Below are positions 7,044 to 15,283 of a stretch of DNA of 41,195 bases, piece by piece (the first letter of the stretch is position 1; every line of letters begins with the position of its first letter). Under the pieces are notes generated by a model. It did no database searches. It was not told the origin of the DNA and saw nothing but the letters and a program-made list of their open reading frames with translations. Source of the DNA: Candidatus Fermentithermobacillaceae bacterium (lineage in GTDB: Bacteria; Bacillota; Sulfobacillia; Fermentithermobacillales; DUSS01); contig DYEQ01000004.1 of assembly GCA_020725645.1 (NCBI GenBank), positions 1 through 41,195 on the forward strand. Reading direction: 5' to 3'. Position numbers and translations under genes: made by a program.

Positions 7044-8206
7044 GGACTGGTGGTCGACTCGTGGGTGACTTTGGACAAAACCTGGGCCGAAAATCCGCGG
7101 ATGAGCTGAGACAGGACCCCGTACCCCAGCTGGACCGGAGCGTCGTTAAAGACTCCCTCCGGAGCCCGGTGGGAGATCCAGCGCGAGGTTCTACCGGGGA
7201 CCGCTTCATCGGAGTGGACGTGGGATCGGTGACGACCAAACTCGTAGTGACCGACTCGAGGGGAGAGGTCCTCCAGGAAGAGTACATACGGAATAACGGA
7301 AGCCCTATCGAAGCGGTTCAAGAGGCGTTCGGAAAGCTGGCCTCCTCCGGCCTCGACGGAAATCTCAAGGGGGTCGGGACTACGGGTTCCGGAAGGTTTC
7401 TCGCCGCGGCCATAGTTGGCGCGGACGTGATAAAGAACGAGATATCCTGCCATGCCCGGGCCGCGCGGGAAGCTTTCCCGGATGTGGGGACGGTCATCGA
7501 CATCGGAGGGCAGGACTCGAAGATCATCTTCTTTAAAGACGGCTACCCCGTGGGATTCAACATGAACACGATCTGCGCCGCGGGAACCGGGTCTTTCCTC
7601 GACCACCAGGCCTCGAGGCTGGGGATTCCCATCGAGGAGTTCGGCGAATGGGCGTTGAGATCCCGTTCACCGGCGCGGATCGCTGGTCGCTGTGGCGTAT
7701 TTGCCGAGTCTGACCTCATACACAAGCAGCAGTTGGGTTACAGAAAAGAGGACCTCATCGCTGGCCTGTGCGAAGCTTTGGCTGCGAATTACGTGGTTAA
7801 CGTCGCTAGGGGCCATCCCATCCGGTCCTTGGTCCTCTTCCAAGGGGGAGTCGCCGCCAACAAAGGGATGAAAAAAGCGCTCGAGGACAAAATCGGACTG
7901 GAGATCATCGTCCCGCCCCACTTCAAGGTGATGGGCGCTTTGGGAGCGGCGCTGTACGCCGCCGATGCGGCGAGGACCAACGCGGCCCACGGGGGGAGTG
8001 GCCCGGAGCATCCGAAGCTCCCCGTGAAGGAAATTGCGTCGAGCATCTCCTCGTTTTCCGCCACATCAAGAGGATTCATTTGTGAGGGATGTGCCAATTC
8101 CTGCGAAATTCAGGAGATATCCATAAACGGAAAGATAGTCGCCCGGTGGGGTTCCAAGTGCGGCAAGTGGGAAGTAGTCCCAAGCTCGGGCGCGTCAGCG
8201 CTTTGA
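7040..8206 (+). CDS. BadF/BadG/HgdC-type acyl-CoA dehydratase activase (ATPase)
   Basis: An ASKHA-fold ATPase of the 2-hydroxyglutaryl-CoA dehydratase activator family. Visible motifs are FIGVDVGSVTTKLVV (phosphate 1), GTTGSGRFLAA, IDIGGQDSKII (phosphate 2), NTICAAGTGSFLD with the Cys that ligates the bridging [4Fe-4S] cluster, AGRCGVFAESDLIH with a second Cys, and VLFQGGVAANKGMKKAL (adenosine). The C-terminus adds an extra Cys cluster, CEGCANSCEI...GSKCGKWE, normally seen in large activase fusion proteins. GTG 7040 overlaps the previous stop as GTGA, which suggests translational coupling; GTG 7061 with an upstream AGGACTGGTGG is an alternative. It is expected to drive ATP-dependent electron transfer to the preceding fusion protein. 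A catalytic dehydratase pair is not seen here. Confidence 0.9.
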   Translation: MRTGGRLVGDFGQNLGRKSADELRQDPVPQLDRSVVKDSLRSPVGDPARGSTGDRFIGVDVGSVTTKLVVTDSRGEVLQEEYIRNNGSPIEAVQEAFGKLASSGLDGNLKGVGTTGSGRFLAAAIVGADVIKNEISCHARAAREAFPDVGTVIDIGGQDSKIIFFKDGYPVGFNMNTICAAGTGSFLDHQASRLGIPIEEFGEWALRSRSPARIAGRCGVFAESDLIHKQQLGYRKEDLIAGLCEALAANYVVNVARGHPIRSLVLFQGGVAANKGMKKALEDKIGLEIIVPPHFKVMGALGAALYAADAARTNAAHGGSGPEHPKLPVKEIASSISSFSATSRGFICEGCANSCEIQEISINGKIVARWGSKCGKWEVVPSSGASAL

Positions 8207-8361
8207 CGAACCGGTGTGGCATGTTTCTCTGTGAAGTGTCTTTGTATCCGTCGTGTATTCCCTTTGCTCAAGATTTCCTTACGATAGAGAAGGACCTGTA
8301 ACCGCCGGGATAAGGGCGATACATACCGGCAACGGGCGGATAACGTAGGGAGGGACCGGAC

Positions 8362-9786
8362 ATGGATAAACCAGCCTTGAAAACCGATGTTTCGGAGATA
8401 CTGGATGGATTGTTTGAGGAGACGGTTGCGGTAAGTCTCGATGTATGGAAGTTTGCCGAACTCGGGCTCGAAGAGGAGAAATCGGCACGGGCACATGCCA
8501 GATTTCTTGCGGACAAAGGATTCCGGGTTACAGAGGGTGCAGGAGGTCTTCGCACCGCATTGATCGCCGAATGGGGGCACGGGAAACCGGTCATCGGTTT
8601 TCTTGGAGAATACGATGCCTTACCGGGGTTGTCTCAGGCGGTTTCCACCGAGCAGAGTCCTCTCGTCCAGGGAGGGCCTGGTCACGGATGCGGTCATAAC
8701 CTCCTCGGGGCGGGCGCTGTTGCTGCAGCTGTAGCTCTCAAAGAATATCTGGCAAAAAGGGGCGGAGAGGGCACCGTAAGATACTACGGCTGCCCGGCGG
8801 AGGAAACCTTGATCGGCAAAGTGTTCATGGCGACGGACGGGGTGTTCTCCGACCTCGATGCCGCCATCACATGGCACCCCGGAGACATAAACACGGTAGC
8901 TATGGGGAGTTCCAACGCGGTCAACTCGGCCCGGTTCGTTTTCCACGGCAGGACAGCTCATGCTGCCGGAGACCCGCACAACGGCAGGAGCGCTCTGGAT
9001 GCCGTGGAGCTCATGAACGTTGGCGCAAACTACCTGAGAGAGCATGTGATCCCGGATGCCCGGATTCACTACGTCATCACCGATGGGGGAGGGCAGCCCA
9101 ACGTCGTCCCCGCCCGCGCCGAGGTCTGGTATTACGTAAGAGCTCCTCGCCGAAATCAGGTGGAGGAGGTTTACGCGAGGCTTCTCGATGTCGCCAAAGG
9201 TGCAGCACTCATGACGGGCACCGCCTTCGATGTGGTCTTCCTCTCCGGATGTTACGACGTTCTCCCCAACGAAACTTTGGGCCAGGCCGCCATGGCCTGG
9301 CTGCGGCAGGTCGGGGCACCGGCTTTCGACGAGCGGGATATGGAGTTTGCCCGGAAAATCGCGGCAACCGTCGAGCCCCGGCAGAAGGAGCAGTATCTGG
9401 AGCGGGTGAACGCTCCCCAGGAGCTCTATGAGCAGGTTATGAACACAACGGTGGTCGAGCCTCTCGACAAGGGAAAAGTCCTACCCGCATCCACGGACGT
9501 GGGAGATGTGAGCTGGATTACCCCGACCCTTCAGGTATACACGGCCTGCTGGCCCATCGGCGTACCGGGTCATTCCTGGCAGGTAACAGCTTGCTCGGGA
9601 CACCCTCTCGGGCAAAAGGGGATGCTCGTGGCCTCTAAAGTCATGGCCCTCACCGCTGTAGACCTGGTCGAAAAGCCCGAACTTCTCGCCCAAGCTCGGG
9701 AGGAGTTCGTCCGGAGGACGAAGGGGCGGGAGTATAAGAGCCCGCTGCCGGAGGGTCTTGCAGCTCCCGTCAGCCCCCTCAGATAG
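8362..9786 (+). CDS. M20 family amidohydrolase, AbgB-like
   Basis: 474 residues from ATG with GGGAGG about 9 bases before. It follows the M20D pattern closely: GFLGEYDALPGLSQ, metal-site GPGHGCGHNLLGAGAV, YGCPAEE with the catalytic Glu pair, TWHPGD, and the dimerisation-domain FHGRTAHAAGDPHNGRSALDAVELMN. The best family match is aminobenzoyl-glutamate utilisation protein B, a metal-dependent amidase cleaving N-acyl amino acids; its substrate here cannot be read from sequence. There is no signal peptide, so it is cytosolic. It lies 112 bases before glutamate-semialdehyde dehydrogenase, and both may serve catabolism of amino acid or N-acyl amino acid substrates. Confidence 0.88.
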   Translation: MDKPALKTDVSEILDGLFEETVAVSLDVWKFAELGLEEEKSARAHARFLADKGFRVTEGAGGLRTALIAEWGHGKPVIGFLGEYDALPGLSQAVSTEQSPLVQGGPGHGCGHNLLGAGAVAAAVALKEYLAKRGGEGTVRYYGCPAEETLIGKVFMATDGVFSDLDAAITWHPGDINTVAMGSSNAVNSARFVFHGRTAHAAGDPHNGRSALDAVELMNVGANYLREHVIPDARIHYVITDGGGQPNVVPARAEVWYYVRAPRRNQVEEVYARLLDVAKGAALMTGTAFDVVFLSGCYDVLPNETLGQAAMAWLRQVGAPAFDERDMEFARKIAATVEPRQKEQYLERVNAPQELYEQVMNTTVVEPLDKGKVLPASTDVGDVSWITPTLQVYTACWPIGVPGHSWQVTACSGHPLGQKGMLVASKVMALTAVDLVEKPELLAQAREEFVRRTKGREYKSPLPEGLAAPVSPLR

Positions 9787-9898
9787 ACGTTTATGGCAGA
9801 GAATTTCCAGCAGGTTTGAGCGGTAAGAAGGTTTAGCGAGTTGTCTATAGAACTTCATTAAAGGTGCCGGGATCTCTTCTTTGGGGGAGGTTTTTCTA

Positions 9899-11467
9899 AT
9901 GGTCGGGGAGTTCAAAAACGAGCCTCTGGTCAACTTCGACGATCCGCAGGTCAGGGCCAAAATGCTTGATGCCCTCGCCCGCGCCGAGAAGGAGATGGGC
10001 AAGGAGTATCCTCTCATCATCGGCGGCGAACGAATCTTCACCAAGGACAAGATAAAGTCCATCAATCCGTCGAACCCCTCCCAGGTGATGGGCTACGTCT
10101 CCAGAGCTTCCAAGGAGCACGCCGAGCAGGCGATGCAAGCGGCGCTCAAGGCTTTTCACACGTGGAAGAGGGTAAGCCCCGATGCGCGGGCTCGCTATCT
10201 CCTAAAAGCTGCGGCTATCATGCGACGCAGGAGATTCGACATATCCGCCACCATGGTGCTGGAGGTCGGAAAGAGCTGGGTCGAAGCTGACGCCGATACG
10301 GCCGAGGCTATAGACTTCCTCGAGTACTATGCCAGGGAAATGATGCGACTCGGCGAAAGGCAGCCTTTGACGCGCCTGCCCGATGAAGACAACGAGCTCA
10401 TGTACATCCCCCTGGGCGTCGGAGTGGTTATTCCGCCGTGGAACTTCCCGATGGCCATTTTGTGCGGGATGACCAGTTCGGTGGTGGTTACCGGCAACAC
10501 GGCGGTGCTGAAGCCCTCCAGCAACGCGCCAGTGACCGGTTACAGGTTCATGGAGGTTATGGAGGAGGCCGGGATCCCTCCCGGGGTCATCAACTTCGTA
10601 CCCGGAAGCGGCGGGGAAATCGGGGACTATTTCGTCTCCCATCCAAGGACCAGGTTTGTCACATTCACGGGGTCGAAGGAGGTCGGTCTCCGAATAGTGG
10701 AGCTTGCTGCGAAGACCCAGCCCGGTCAGATCTGGATCAAGAGGGTGATCGCCGAGATGGGTGGTAAGGACGCCATCGTCGTGGACGAAACCGCCGACCT
10801 CGACGAGGCCGCCGCCGGCATCGTGACTTCGGCCTTCGGGTTTTCCGGCCAAAAATGTTCGGCTTGTTCCAGGGCGATCGTGGTGGAATCCGTTTACGAT
10901 GAACTTTTGAAGAAGGTGACCGAGAGGACGCAGAAGCTCACGGTCGGGCCCGTGAAGGACCCTGCGAACTACATGGGTCCGGTGGTGGACAAAGCTGCTT
11001 ATGAGAAAATCCTGGGCTACATCGACATCGGCAAGAAAGAGGGCCGGCTCGTTACCGGCGGGAAACCTCTTGACATCGTGAGCTCGCCGGGAGGAACCCC
11101 GGGTTACTTCATAGAGCCGACCATTTTCGCCGACGTCGATCCCAAGGCCCGCATCGCTCAGGAGGAGATATTCGGCCCCGTCGTGGCGTTCATCAAGGCG
11201 AAGGATTTCGACGACGCCTTGAGAATCGCCAACGACACCGAGTACGGCCTCACCGGCTCCGTGTACTCGAAAAACCGGGCTCATCTGGAAAAGGCCAGAG
11301 AAGAGTTCCACGTGGGGAACCTCTATTTTAACAGGAAGTGCACGGGTGCTTTGGTGGGCGCACATCCCTTCGGAGGCTTCAACATGTCGGGTACCGACTC
11401 GAAAGCGGGGTCCAGGGATTACCTTCTTTTGTTCATGCAGGCGAAGGCCGTTTCGGAGAAATTGTAG
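9899..11467 (+). CDS. pruA: L-glutamate gamma-semialdehyde dehydrogenase (1-pyrroline-5-carboxylate dehydrogenase)
   Basis: 522 residues from ATG 9899, which sits 8 bases after GGGGGAGG (9883-9890); the in-frame TTG 9881 overlaps that site. It oxidises glutamate 5-semialdehyde to glutamate with NAD(P), the last step of proline and arginine catabolism. Visible motifs are PWNFPMAI, the nucleotide-binding [11 protein letters not shown], catalytic Glu in [15 protein letters not shown], and catalytic Cys in [15 protein letters not shown]. The N-terminal [20 protein letters not shown] and C-terminal [25 protein letters not shown] are typical of the stand-alone RocA/PruA branch rather than general aldehyde dehydrogenases. 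No proline dehydrogenase gene is visible in the window. Confidence 0.93.
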   Translation: MVGEFKNEPLVNFDDPQVRAKMLDALARAEKEMGKEYPLIIGGERIFTKDKIKSINPSNPSQVMGYVSRASKEHAEQAMQAALKAFHTWKRVSPDARARYLLKAAAIMRRRRFDISATMVLEVGKSWVEADADTAEAIDFLEYYAREMMRLGERQPLTRLPDEDNELMYIPLGVGVVIPPWNFPMAILCGMTSSVVVTGNTAVLKPSSNAPVTGYRFMEVMEEAGIPPGVINFVPGSGGEIGDYFVSHPRTRFVTFTGSKEVGLRIVELAAKTQPGQIWIKRVIAEMGGKDAIVVDETADLDEAAAGIVTSAFGFSGQKCSACSRAIVVESVYDELLKKVTERTQKLTVGPVKDPANYMGPVVDKAAYEKILGYIDIGKKEGRLVTGGKPLDIVSSPGGTPGYFIEPTIFADVDPKARIAQEEIFGPVVAFIKAKDFDDALRIANDTEYGLTGSVYSKNRAHLEKAREEFHVGNLYFNRKCTGALVGAHPFGGFNMSGTDSKAGSRDYLLLFMQAKAVSEKL

Positions 11468-11533
11468 GGGTATCCGAGAGATATATCGAGAACGATGTGT
11501 CCGGAAGGAGTTCTTTCGCAACCGCACATAGCT

Positions 11534-12022
11534 ATGAGGATCGGCGTTTTGTCGGATACGCACGTTCCAGACAGGCAAGATGCGATCCCCGGGAGCATCC
11601 TCGAGGGCTTCCAGGGCGTGGACCTGATCGTACATGCGGGCGATCTTACTTGCCTGGATGTTTTGAGCGTGCTTGAGAAAATCGCCCCCGTTCGAGCTGT
11701 TTGCGGAAATATGGACACGCCGGAGGTACGCTCGGAACTTGGGGAGACATTGGTGTTTCGAGCATGCGGGAAGACCATCGCGGTGATGCACGGCACCGGT
11801 TCGCCCGCGGAAACCGAAAGCCGGGCCCGCTCGAGTTTCCCCGAAGCTGACGTGGTGATCTTCGGCCATACCCATCGCCCGTTTATGGAGTACAGGGGCA
11901 AGACCCTCCTCCTGAACCCGGGGCCCGCCTGGGGGTTTGTATGGTGGAAGCCGTCGTATGCAATCCTCCGGTTGGAGGATGACGGCGAGAAGCTCCCGAC
12001 CGCCGAGATCTATAGACTGTAG
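11534..12022 (+). CDS. Metallophosphoesterase, YfcE/MJ0936-type phosphodiesterase
   Basis: 162 residues. The calcineurin-like metal-binding motifs appear in order: MRIGVLSDTHVPD (D and H), IVHAGDLTC (D), VCGNMDTPE (N), AVMHGTGSP (H), and VIFGHTHRPF (GHTH). Length and order match small single-domain phosphodiesterases such as YfcE and MJ0936, which act on phosphodiesters; the natural substrate is usually unknown. ATG 11534 begins the conserved first strand. An upstream in-frame ATG at 11495 would add 13 residues, and a GGAAGGAG at 11503 lies between the two, too far from 11534. The gene follows the dehydrogenase by 66 bases and ends before a clear terminator, so it closes this operon. Confidence 0.87.
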   Translation: MRIGVLSDTHVPDRQDAIPGSILEGFQGVDLIVHAGDLTCLDVLSVLEKIAPVRAVCGNMDTPEVRSELGETLVFRACGKTIAVMHGTGSPAETESRARSSFPEADVVIFGHTHRPFMEYRGKTLLLNPGPAWGFVWWKPSYAILRLEDDGEKLPTAEIYRL

Positions 12023-12111
12023 GCGCCGCTAGTTGTGGTAGCTGCATGGTAGATGGGGACTGCGCCTGTCGGGCTCGAGTGACACGCGGGTGCGGTCTCC
12101 GAGAGTACTCG

Positions 12112-12145
12112 CGGTCTCCGGCACTATTCGGGGACCGTTGTTTTT
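12112..12145 (+). terminator. Rho-independent terminator after the phosphodiesterase gene
   Basis: CGGTCTCC (12112-12119) pairs with GGGGACCG (12130-12137) over 8 bases with one G-U, around a 10-base loop, and is followed by TTGTTTTT (12138-12145). It lies between convergent genes, 90 bases after the plus-strand stop. Confidence 0.8.
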
Positions 12146-12180
12146 CGCCTACGTTCCTTGACTTACCTCGAGGCCGGCTC

Positions 12181-12744
12181 TTAAGTCTTGAGATAGTCCG
12201 CGATGCCCCAGGCGATCCCAAGGGCGAGTTTGTCTAAAAACGCAGGTTCTCGCAGAAGGCTCCGGTCGGTTTCGTTGGAAAGGAAGCCCGTTTCCACCAG
12301 GACAGCCGGCATGAGGGTGTATTTAAGCACGTAGAACCCGGACGGTGCTACCCTGCGGACCGGGAAGCCGGAAGCTGCCGCCATGGTGTCGGCAAGGCGC
12401 TCAGCTAGGGCTTTGCCTTTGGGAGAGCTGTGATGGTAGAAGGTTTCAACCCCCCGCGGCCCGGGGTCTTGTACATAGCTACCATCGCCGCTTTTGACAG
12501 CTAGGTTGGAATGCACCGAGATGAAAACGTGAGCTCCAGATTGATTTGCTGCCGCCACTCTCTGGGCGAGTTTGAGTTCGATATCGGAGTCTCGGGTCAG
12601 GACCACCTGGTGCCCGCACCTTGACACATACACGCGAACGTACCTGGCCACGGCCAGGTTTACGTCTTTTTCGAGCTCTCCTCCGGGGCCTACAGCTCCC
12701 GGGTCGTTTCCCCCATGTCCCGCGTCGACGCAAACGAGCGGCAT
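12181..12744 (-). CDS. N-acetylmuramoyl-L-alanine amidase (Amidase_3)
   Basis: 187 residues. It cleaves the bond between muramic acid and the first L-alanine of peptidoglycan. The whole chain is the Amidase_3 zinc hydrolase domain: VCVDAGHGGNDPGAVG (zinc His), the zinc Glu in LEKDVNL, FISVHSNLA (zinc His), GVETFYHHSSPKGKALAERL, and the catalytic Glu in AVLVETGFLSNETD. ATG 12744 is chosen because GAGGGGAG lies just upstream and the domain begins at residue 2; the frame stays open further upstream without similarity. No signal peptide or cell-wall-binding domain is present. This resembles the catalytic core of CwlD-type sporulation amidases, but export and spore role are not shown. Confidence 0.92.
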   Translation of the reverse strand: MPLVCVDAGHGGNDPGAVGPGGELEKDVNLAVARYVRVYVSRCGHQVVLTRDSDIELKLAQRVAAANQSGAHVFISVHSNLAVKSGDGSYVQDPGPRGVETFYHHSSPKGKALAERLADTMAAASGFPVRRVAPSGFYVLKYTLMPAVLVETGFLSNETDRSLLREPAFLDKLALGIAWGIADYLKT

Positions 12745-13025
12745 GGCCGTTTTCTCCCCTCTTTTATTGGAATGACTCCGGCCCGTTCGACCCGTTCCCA
12801 ACCACCTGTGCGACTTTCCATCCGGACCTTTCAGCCAACCGTATCCGGCGGAATAACGCAAAAAGGGCCTGGCGTGTGCCTTTCGAACCAAGGTGGTCGG
12901 GGCGATACTGATTCTATGAAGACTCTGACCCGGAATATGCCGGTTGAGACCTACAGCCAGGGAACGGTAAAAGGTATACTTTCCTCGAACCGCGGTGATT
13001 TTCTGGCGAGAAAGGAGACGGGCTT

Positions 13026-13760
13026 ATGAAGCTCAGAGTTCTCGGTAAGTACTCTCCGTTTCCCCGGGCGGGCGGCGCTTGTCCCGGCTACTGGGTCCGG
13101 ACGGAAAAAACGGGCGTGTTACTGGAATGCGGTCCCGGTGTGCTATCCAGGTTCCAGCAATACGAACACCTAGGCGCAATAAGCGTCGTGATATTGTCCC
13201 ACCTTCATGCGGACCATTCGTCAGATTTTCTTTCTTTGAGGTATGCAACGGAATCGGCCCGGAGATACCCGGCGCTCCCCGCACACCTGACGGTCTACGC
13301 TCCGGAGCAACCGGTCGATGTCCGCGAGACCCTGAAGTTCAAGGACAAAGTGACCGTGGAGACCATAAGCTCCGGAAAGGATATTCGGATCGGCGACTTA
13401 ACGATAACCTTCTTTGAGGTAGAGCATCCCTTTCAGTGTTACGCCATGCGGATCGATGACGGAAGAACGGTCCTGGCCTATTCGGGTGACACCCGGCCTT
13501 GCGACGCTCTGATTTGTGCAGCCCGGGGTGCCCATCTTTTCCTGTGTGAGTCCTCTTGCCTGGAACGGGACGCCTCCTTCGCGGCGACGGGGCATCTCAC
13601 CGCCAGGCAGGCGGCGGAGGTGGCGCGGGAAGCCGGGGTTCAGAAGCTTCTCTTGACTCATATCTGGCCTTTTTACTCCGAGGCGGAGCTCCTGGCGGAA
13701 GCTTCCGAAGTTTTCGCGCCGGTGGCCATCGCCGAGGAAGGTACGGAGTACGAGGTTTAG
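13026..13760 (+). CDS. MBL-fold metal hydrolase (RNase Z/PhnP-like)
   Basis: 244 residues from ATG with GAAAGGAG at about 8 bases. The metallo-beta-lactamase fold metal ligands are clear: HLHADHSSDF, then the later His in FFEVEHPFQCYAMRI, the Asp in LAYSGDTRPC, and the final His in KLLLTHIWPF. The GHLTARQAAEVAREAGVQKLLLTH segment is the usual helix-strand end of RNase Z-like and PhnP-like hydrolases. Substrate is unknown; RNA, cyclic phosphates and other esters are all possible in this branch. A TATACT at 12975-12980 may be its -10 box, without a clear -35. It lies 56 bases before moeA, perhaps in the same transcript. Confidence 0.88.
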   Translation: MKLRVLGKYSPFPRAGGACPGYWVRTEKTGVLLECGPGVLSRFQQYEHLGAISVVILSHLHADHSSDFLSLRYATESARRYPALPAHLTVYAPEQPVDVRETLKFKDKVTVETISSGKDIRIGDLTITFFEVEHPFQCYAMRIDDGRTVLAYSGDTRPCDALICAARGAHLFLCESSCLERDASFAATGHLTARQAAEVAREAGVQKLLLTHIWPFYSEAELLAEASEVFAPVAIAEEGTEYEV

Positions 13761-13815
13761 GTTCATTCAGCCCGTTCGCGGGAGCTTGAACCATACGGGA
13801 GGAACAGACTACATA

Positions 13816-15159
13816 ATGGAGGACTTTTTCGAAGTAAAGACCGTGGGAGAAGCTTGGAACACGCTCTGCTCTCACTGGACGCCGGGACCTCTGGGTGTTG
13901 AAACGGTCTCTCTCCTCGAGAGTCTGGGGCGCGTTCTGGCGGAGGAAGTCCGCGCGCGGGATGACGTACCTTCCTACTCGAGGTCCACCGTGGACGGGTA
14001 CGCCGTGATGGCGAAGGATACCTTCGGTGCATCGCAAGCTCTTCCGGCGATGCTGCGGGTCGTCGAGGAAATCTCCATGGGCAAAATTCCTGAGAGAGTT
14101 CTTTCCTCCGGCGAGGCGGCCAGGATTTCGACGGGCGGCGCCCTTCCAAAAGGGGCCGATGCCTGCGTGATGCTGGAGTACACGACCCTCCTGGAAGACG
14201 GAACCCTATTGGTGGAGAAACCCGTGGCCCCCGGCGAAAACGTCCTCCGCAAAGGGGAAGATATTTCCCAGGGCCAGGTGGTCCTCGCTGCCGGCCGGGC
14301 TCTCGGACCCTACGAACTGGGGGCGCTTGCAGCCACCGGCCAGACCTCGGTGAAGGTCGCAAGGCGGCCGGTTGTGGCCGTGATCTCCTCCGGCGATGAA
14401 ATCGTTCCTGCTGATAAAGCTCCTGCTCCAGGCGAGATTCGCGACATCAACTCCTATTCGCTGGCAGCTTCGGTGATGGGGGCCCGGGGCACGCCCGTCA
14501 TCCTCGGCATAGCTCGGGATACCTACGAAGACGTAAGGAAACTCGTGGAAGCCGGGCTCGACGGGACCGATCTCGTGATCATCTCGGGCGGGAGTTCGGT
14601 GGGAACGAAGGACGTTGTGCTGAAGGTGCTCTCCGACCTTGGTCCGCCCGGGGTCGTCGTGCACGGGGTGGCAGTGAGGCCGGGAAAACCCGTTATCCTG
14701 GCCGTCTGCCGGGGAAAACCAGTGTTCGGCTTGCCGGGACACCCAGTGTCGTGCCTGACCGCTTTTGACCTGTTTGTGCTTCCGGCCATCGTGCGCGCTT
14801 ACCGCATTACGGTGGGACTCGGGGATGAGGACGTAACGCCCGGTCCGTCCCTTTCGGCGATAATGCCGCAGCTTGCGATGACCGGACCTTTCTGCACGAC
14901 GCTGAGACCTGACTGCGTGACGGCTAAGCTTTCGCGGAACTTGTCGTCCGCTCCGGGCAGGGAGGACCATATCAGGGTTAAACTGAGGGAGGAAGAAGGG
15001 GTTCTTTGGGCCGACCCGGTTTTGGGTAAGTCAGGGCTCATATCCCTGATGGTCAATTCCGATGGTGAGATCGTGATTCCGCTCGAGCGGGAGGGACTAC
15101 GCGCCGGCGAAGAAGTAGTGGTCAAGGTGACGAACCCCGCCTTCCTGTTCCCGGCGTAG
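13816..15159 (+). CDS. moeA: Molybdopterin molybdotransferase MoeA
   Basis: 447 residues from ATG 13816; GGGAGG lies about 13 bases upstream, and an in-frame TTG at 13786 precedes that site. MoeA inserts molybdate or tungstate into adenylated molybdopterin. The typical blocks are present: SRSTVDGYAVMAKDTFG, ARISTGGALPKGADACVMLE, VVAVISSGDEIVP...PAPGEIRDINSYSLAA, the MoCF-type core LVIISGGSSVGTKDVV, GVAVRPGKPVILAVCRGKPVFGLPGHPVS, and a beta-rich C-terminal domain IV. It is followed by a second MoeA with an extra domain. Two MoeA proteins occur in organisms that handle both molybdenum and tungsten, so the two may differ in metal; that is inference. Confidence 0.94.
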   Translation: MEDFFEVKTVGEAWNTLCSHWTPGPLGVETVSLLESLGRVLAEEVRARDDVPSYSRSTVDGYAVMAKDTFGASQALPAMLRVVEEISMGKIPERVLSSGEAARISTGGALPKGADACVMLEYTTLLEDGTLLVEKPVAPGENVLRKGEDISQGQVVLAAGRALGPYELGALAATGQTSVKVARRPVVAVISSGDEIVPADKAPAPGEIRDINSYSLAASVMGARGTPVILGIARDTYEDVRKLVEAGLDGTDLVIISGGSSVGTKDVVLKVLSDLGPPGVVVHGVAVRPGKPVILAVCRGKPVFGLPGHPVSCLTAFDLFVLPAIVRAYRITVGLGDEDVTPGPSLSAIMPQLAMTGPFCTTLRPDCVTAKLSRNLSSAPGREDHIRVKLREEEGVLWADPVLGKSGLISLMVNSDGEIVIPLEREGLRAGEEVVVKVTNPAFLFPA

Positions 15160-15197
15160 ACCGCCAGGTCCGCAACTGTGCGGGCCTTGTACAGGTG

Positions 15198-15246
15198 TGA
15201 CGGCAGGGGCGGGATTCGAACCAGCTCGAGTTCAAAAGATCCGCCG
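15198..15246 (-). pseudogene. tRNA 3'-half relic
   Basis: On the minus strand the order is GCTGG (15225-15221), the T-loop TTCGAAT, CCCGC (15213-15209), then a 7-base acceptor-like strand CCCTGCC (15208-15202), a discriminator G and TCA instead of CCA. This is the exact geometry of a tRNA T-arm and 3' acceptor, with one T-stem mismatch. Upstream, CTTTTGA looks like an anticodon loop with UUU, but the variable region is too short. No matching GGCAGGG 5' strand or D-arm lies upstream on that strand, so an intact tRNA is not possible. Confidence 0.5.
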
Positions 15247-15283
15247 TCCAGGAGGAGAGTAGTAGCAGGGGAGGATCCAACCA

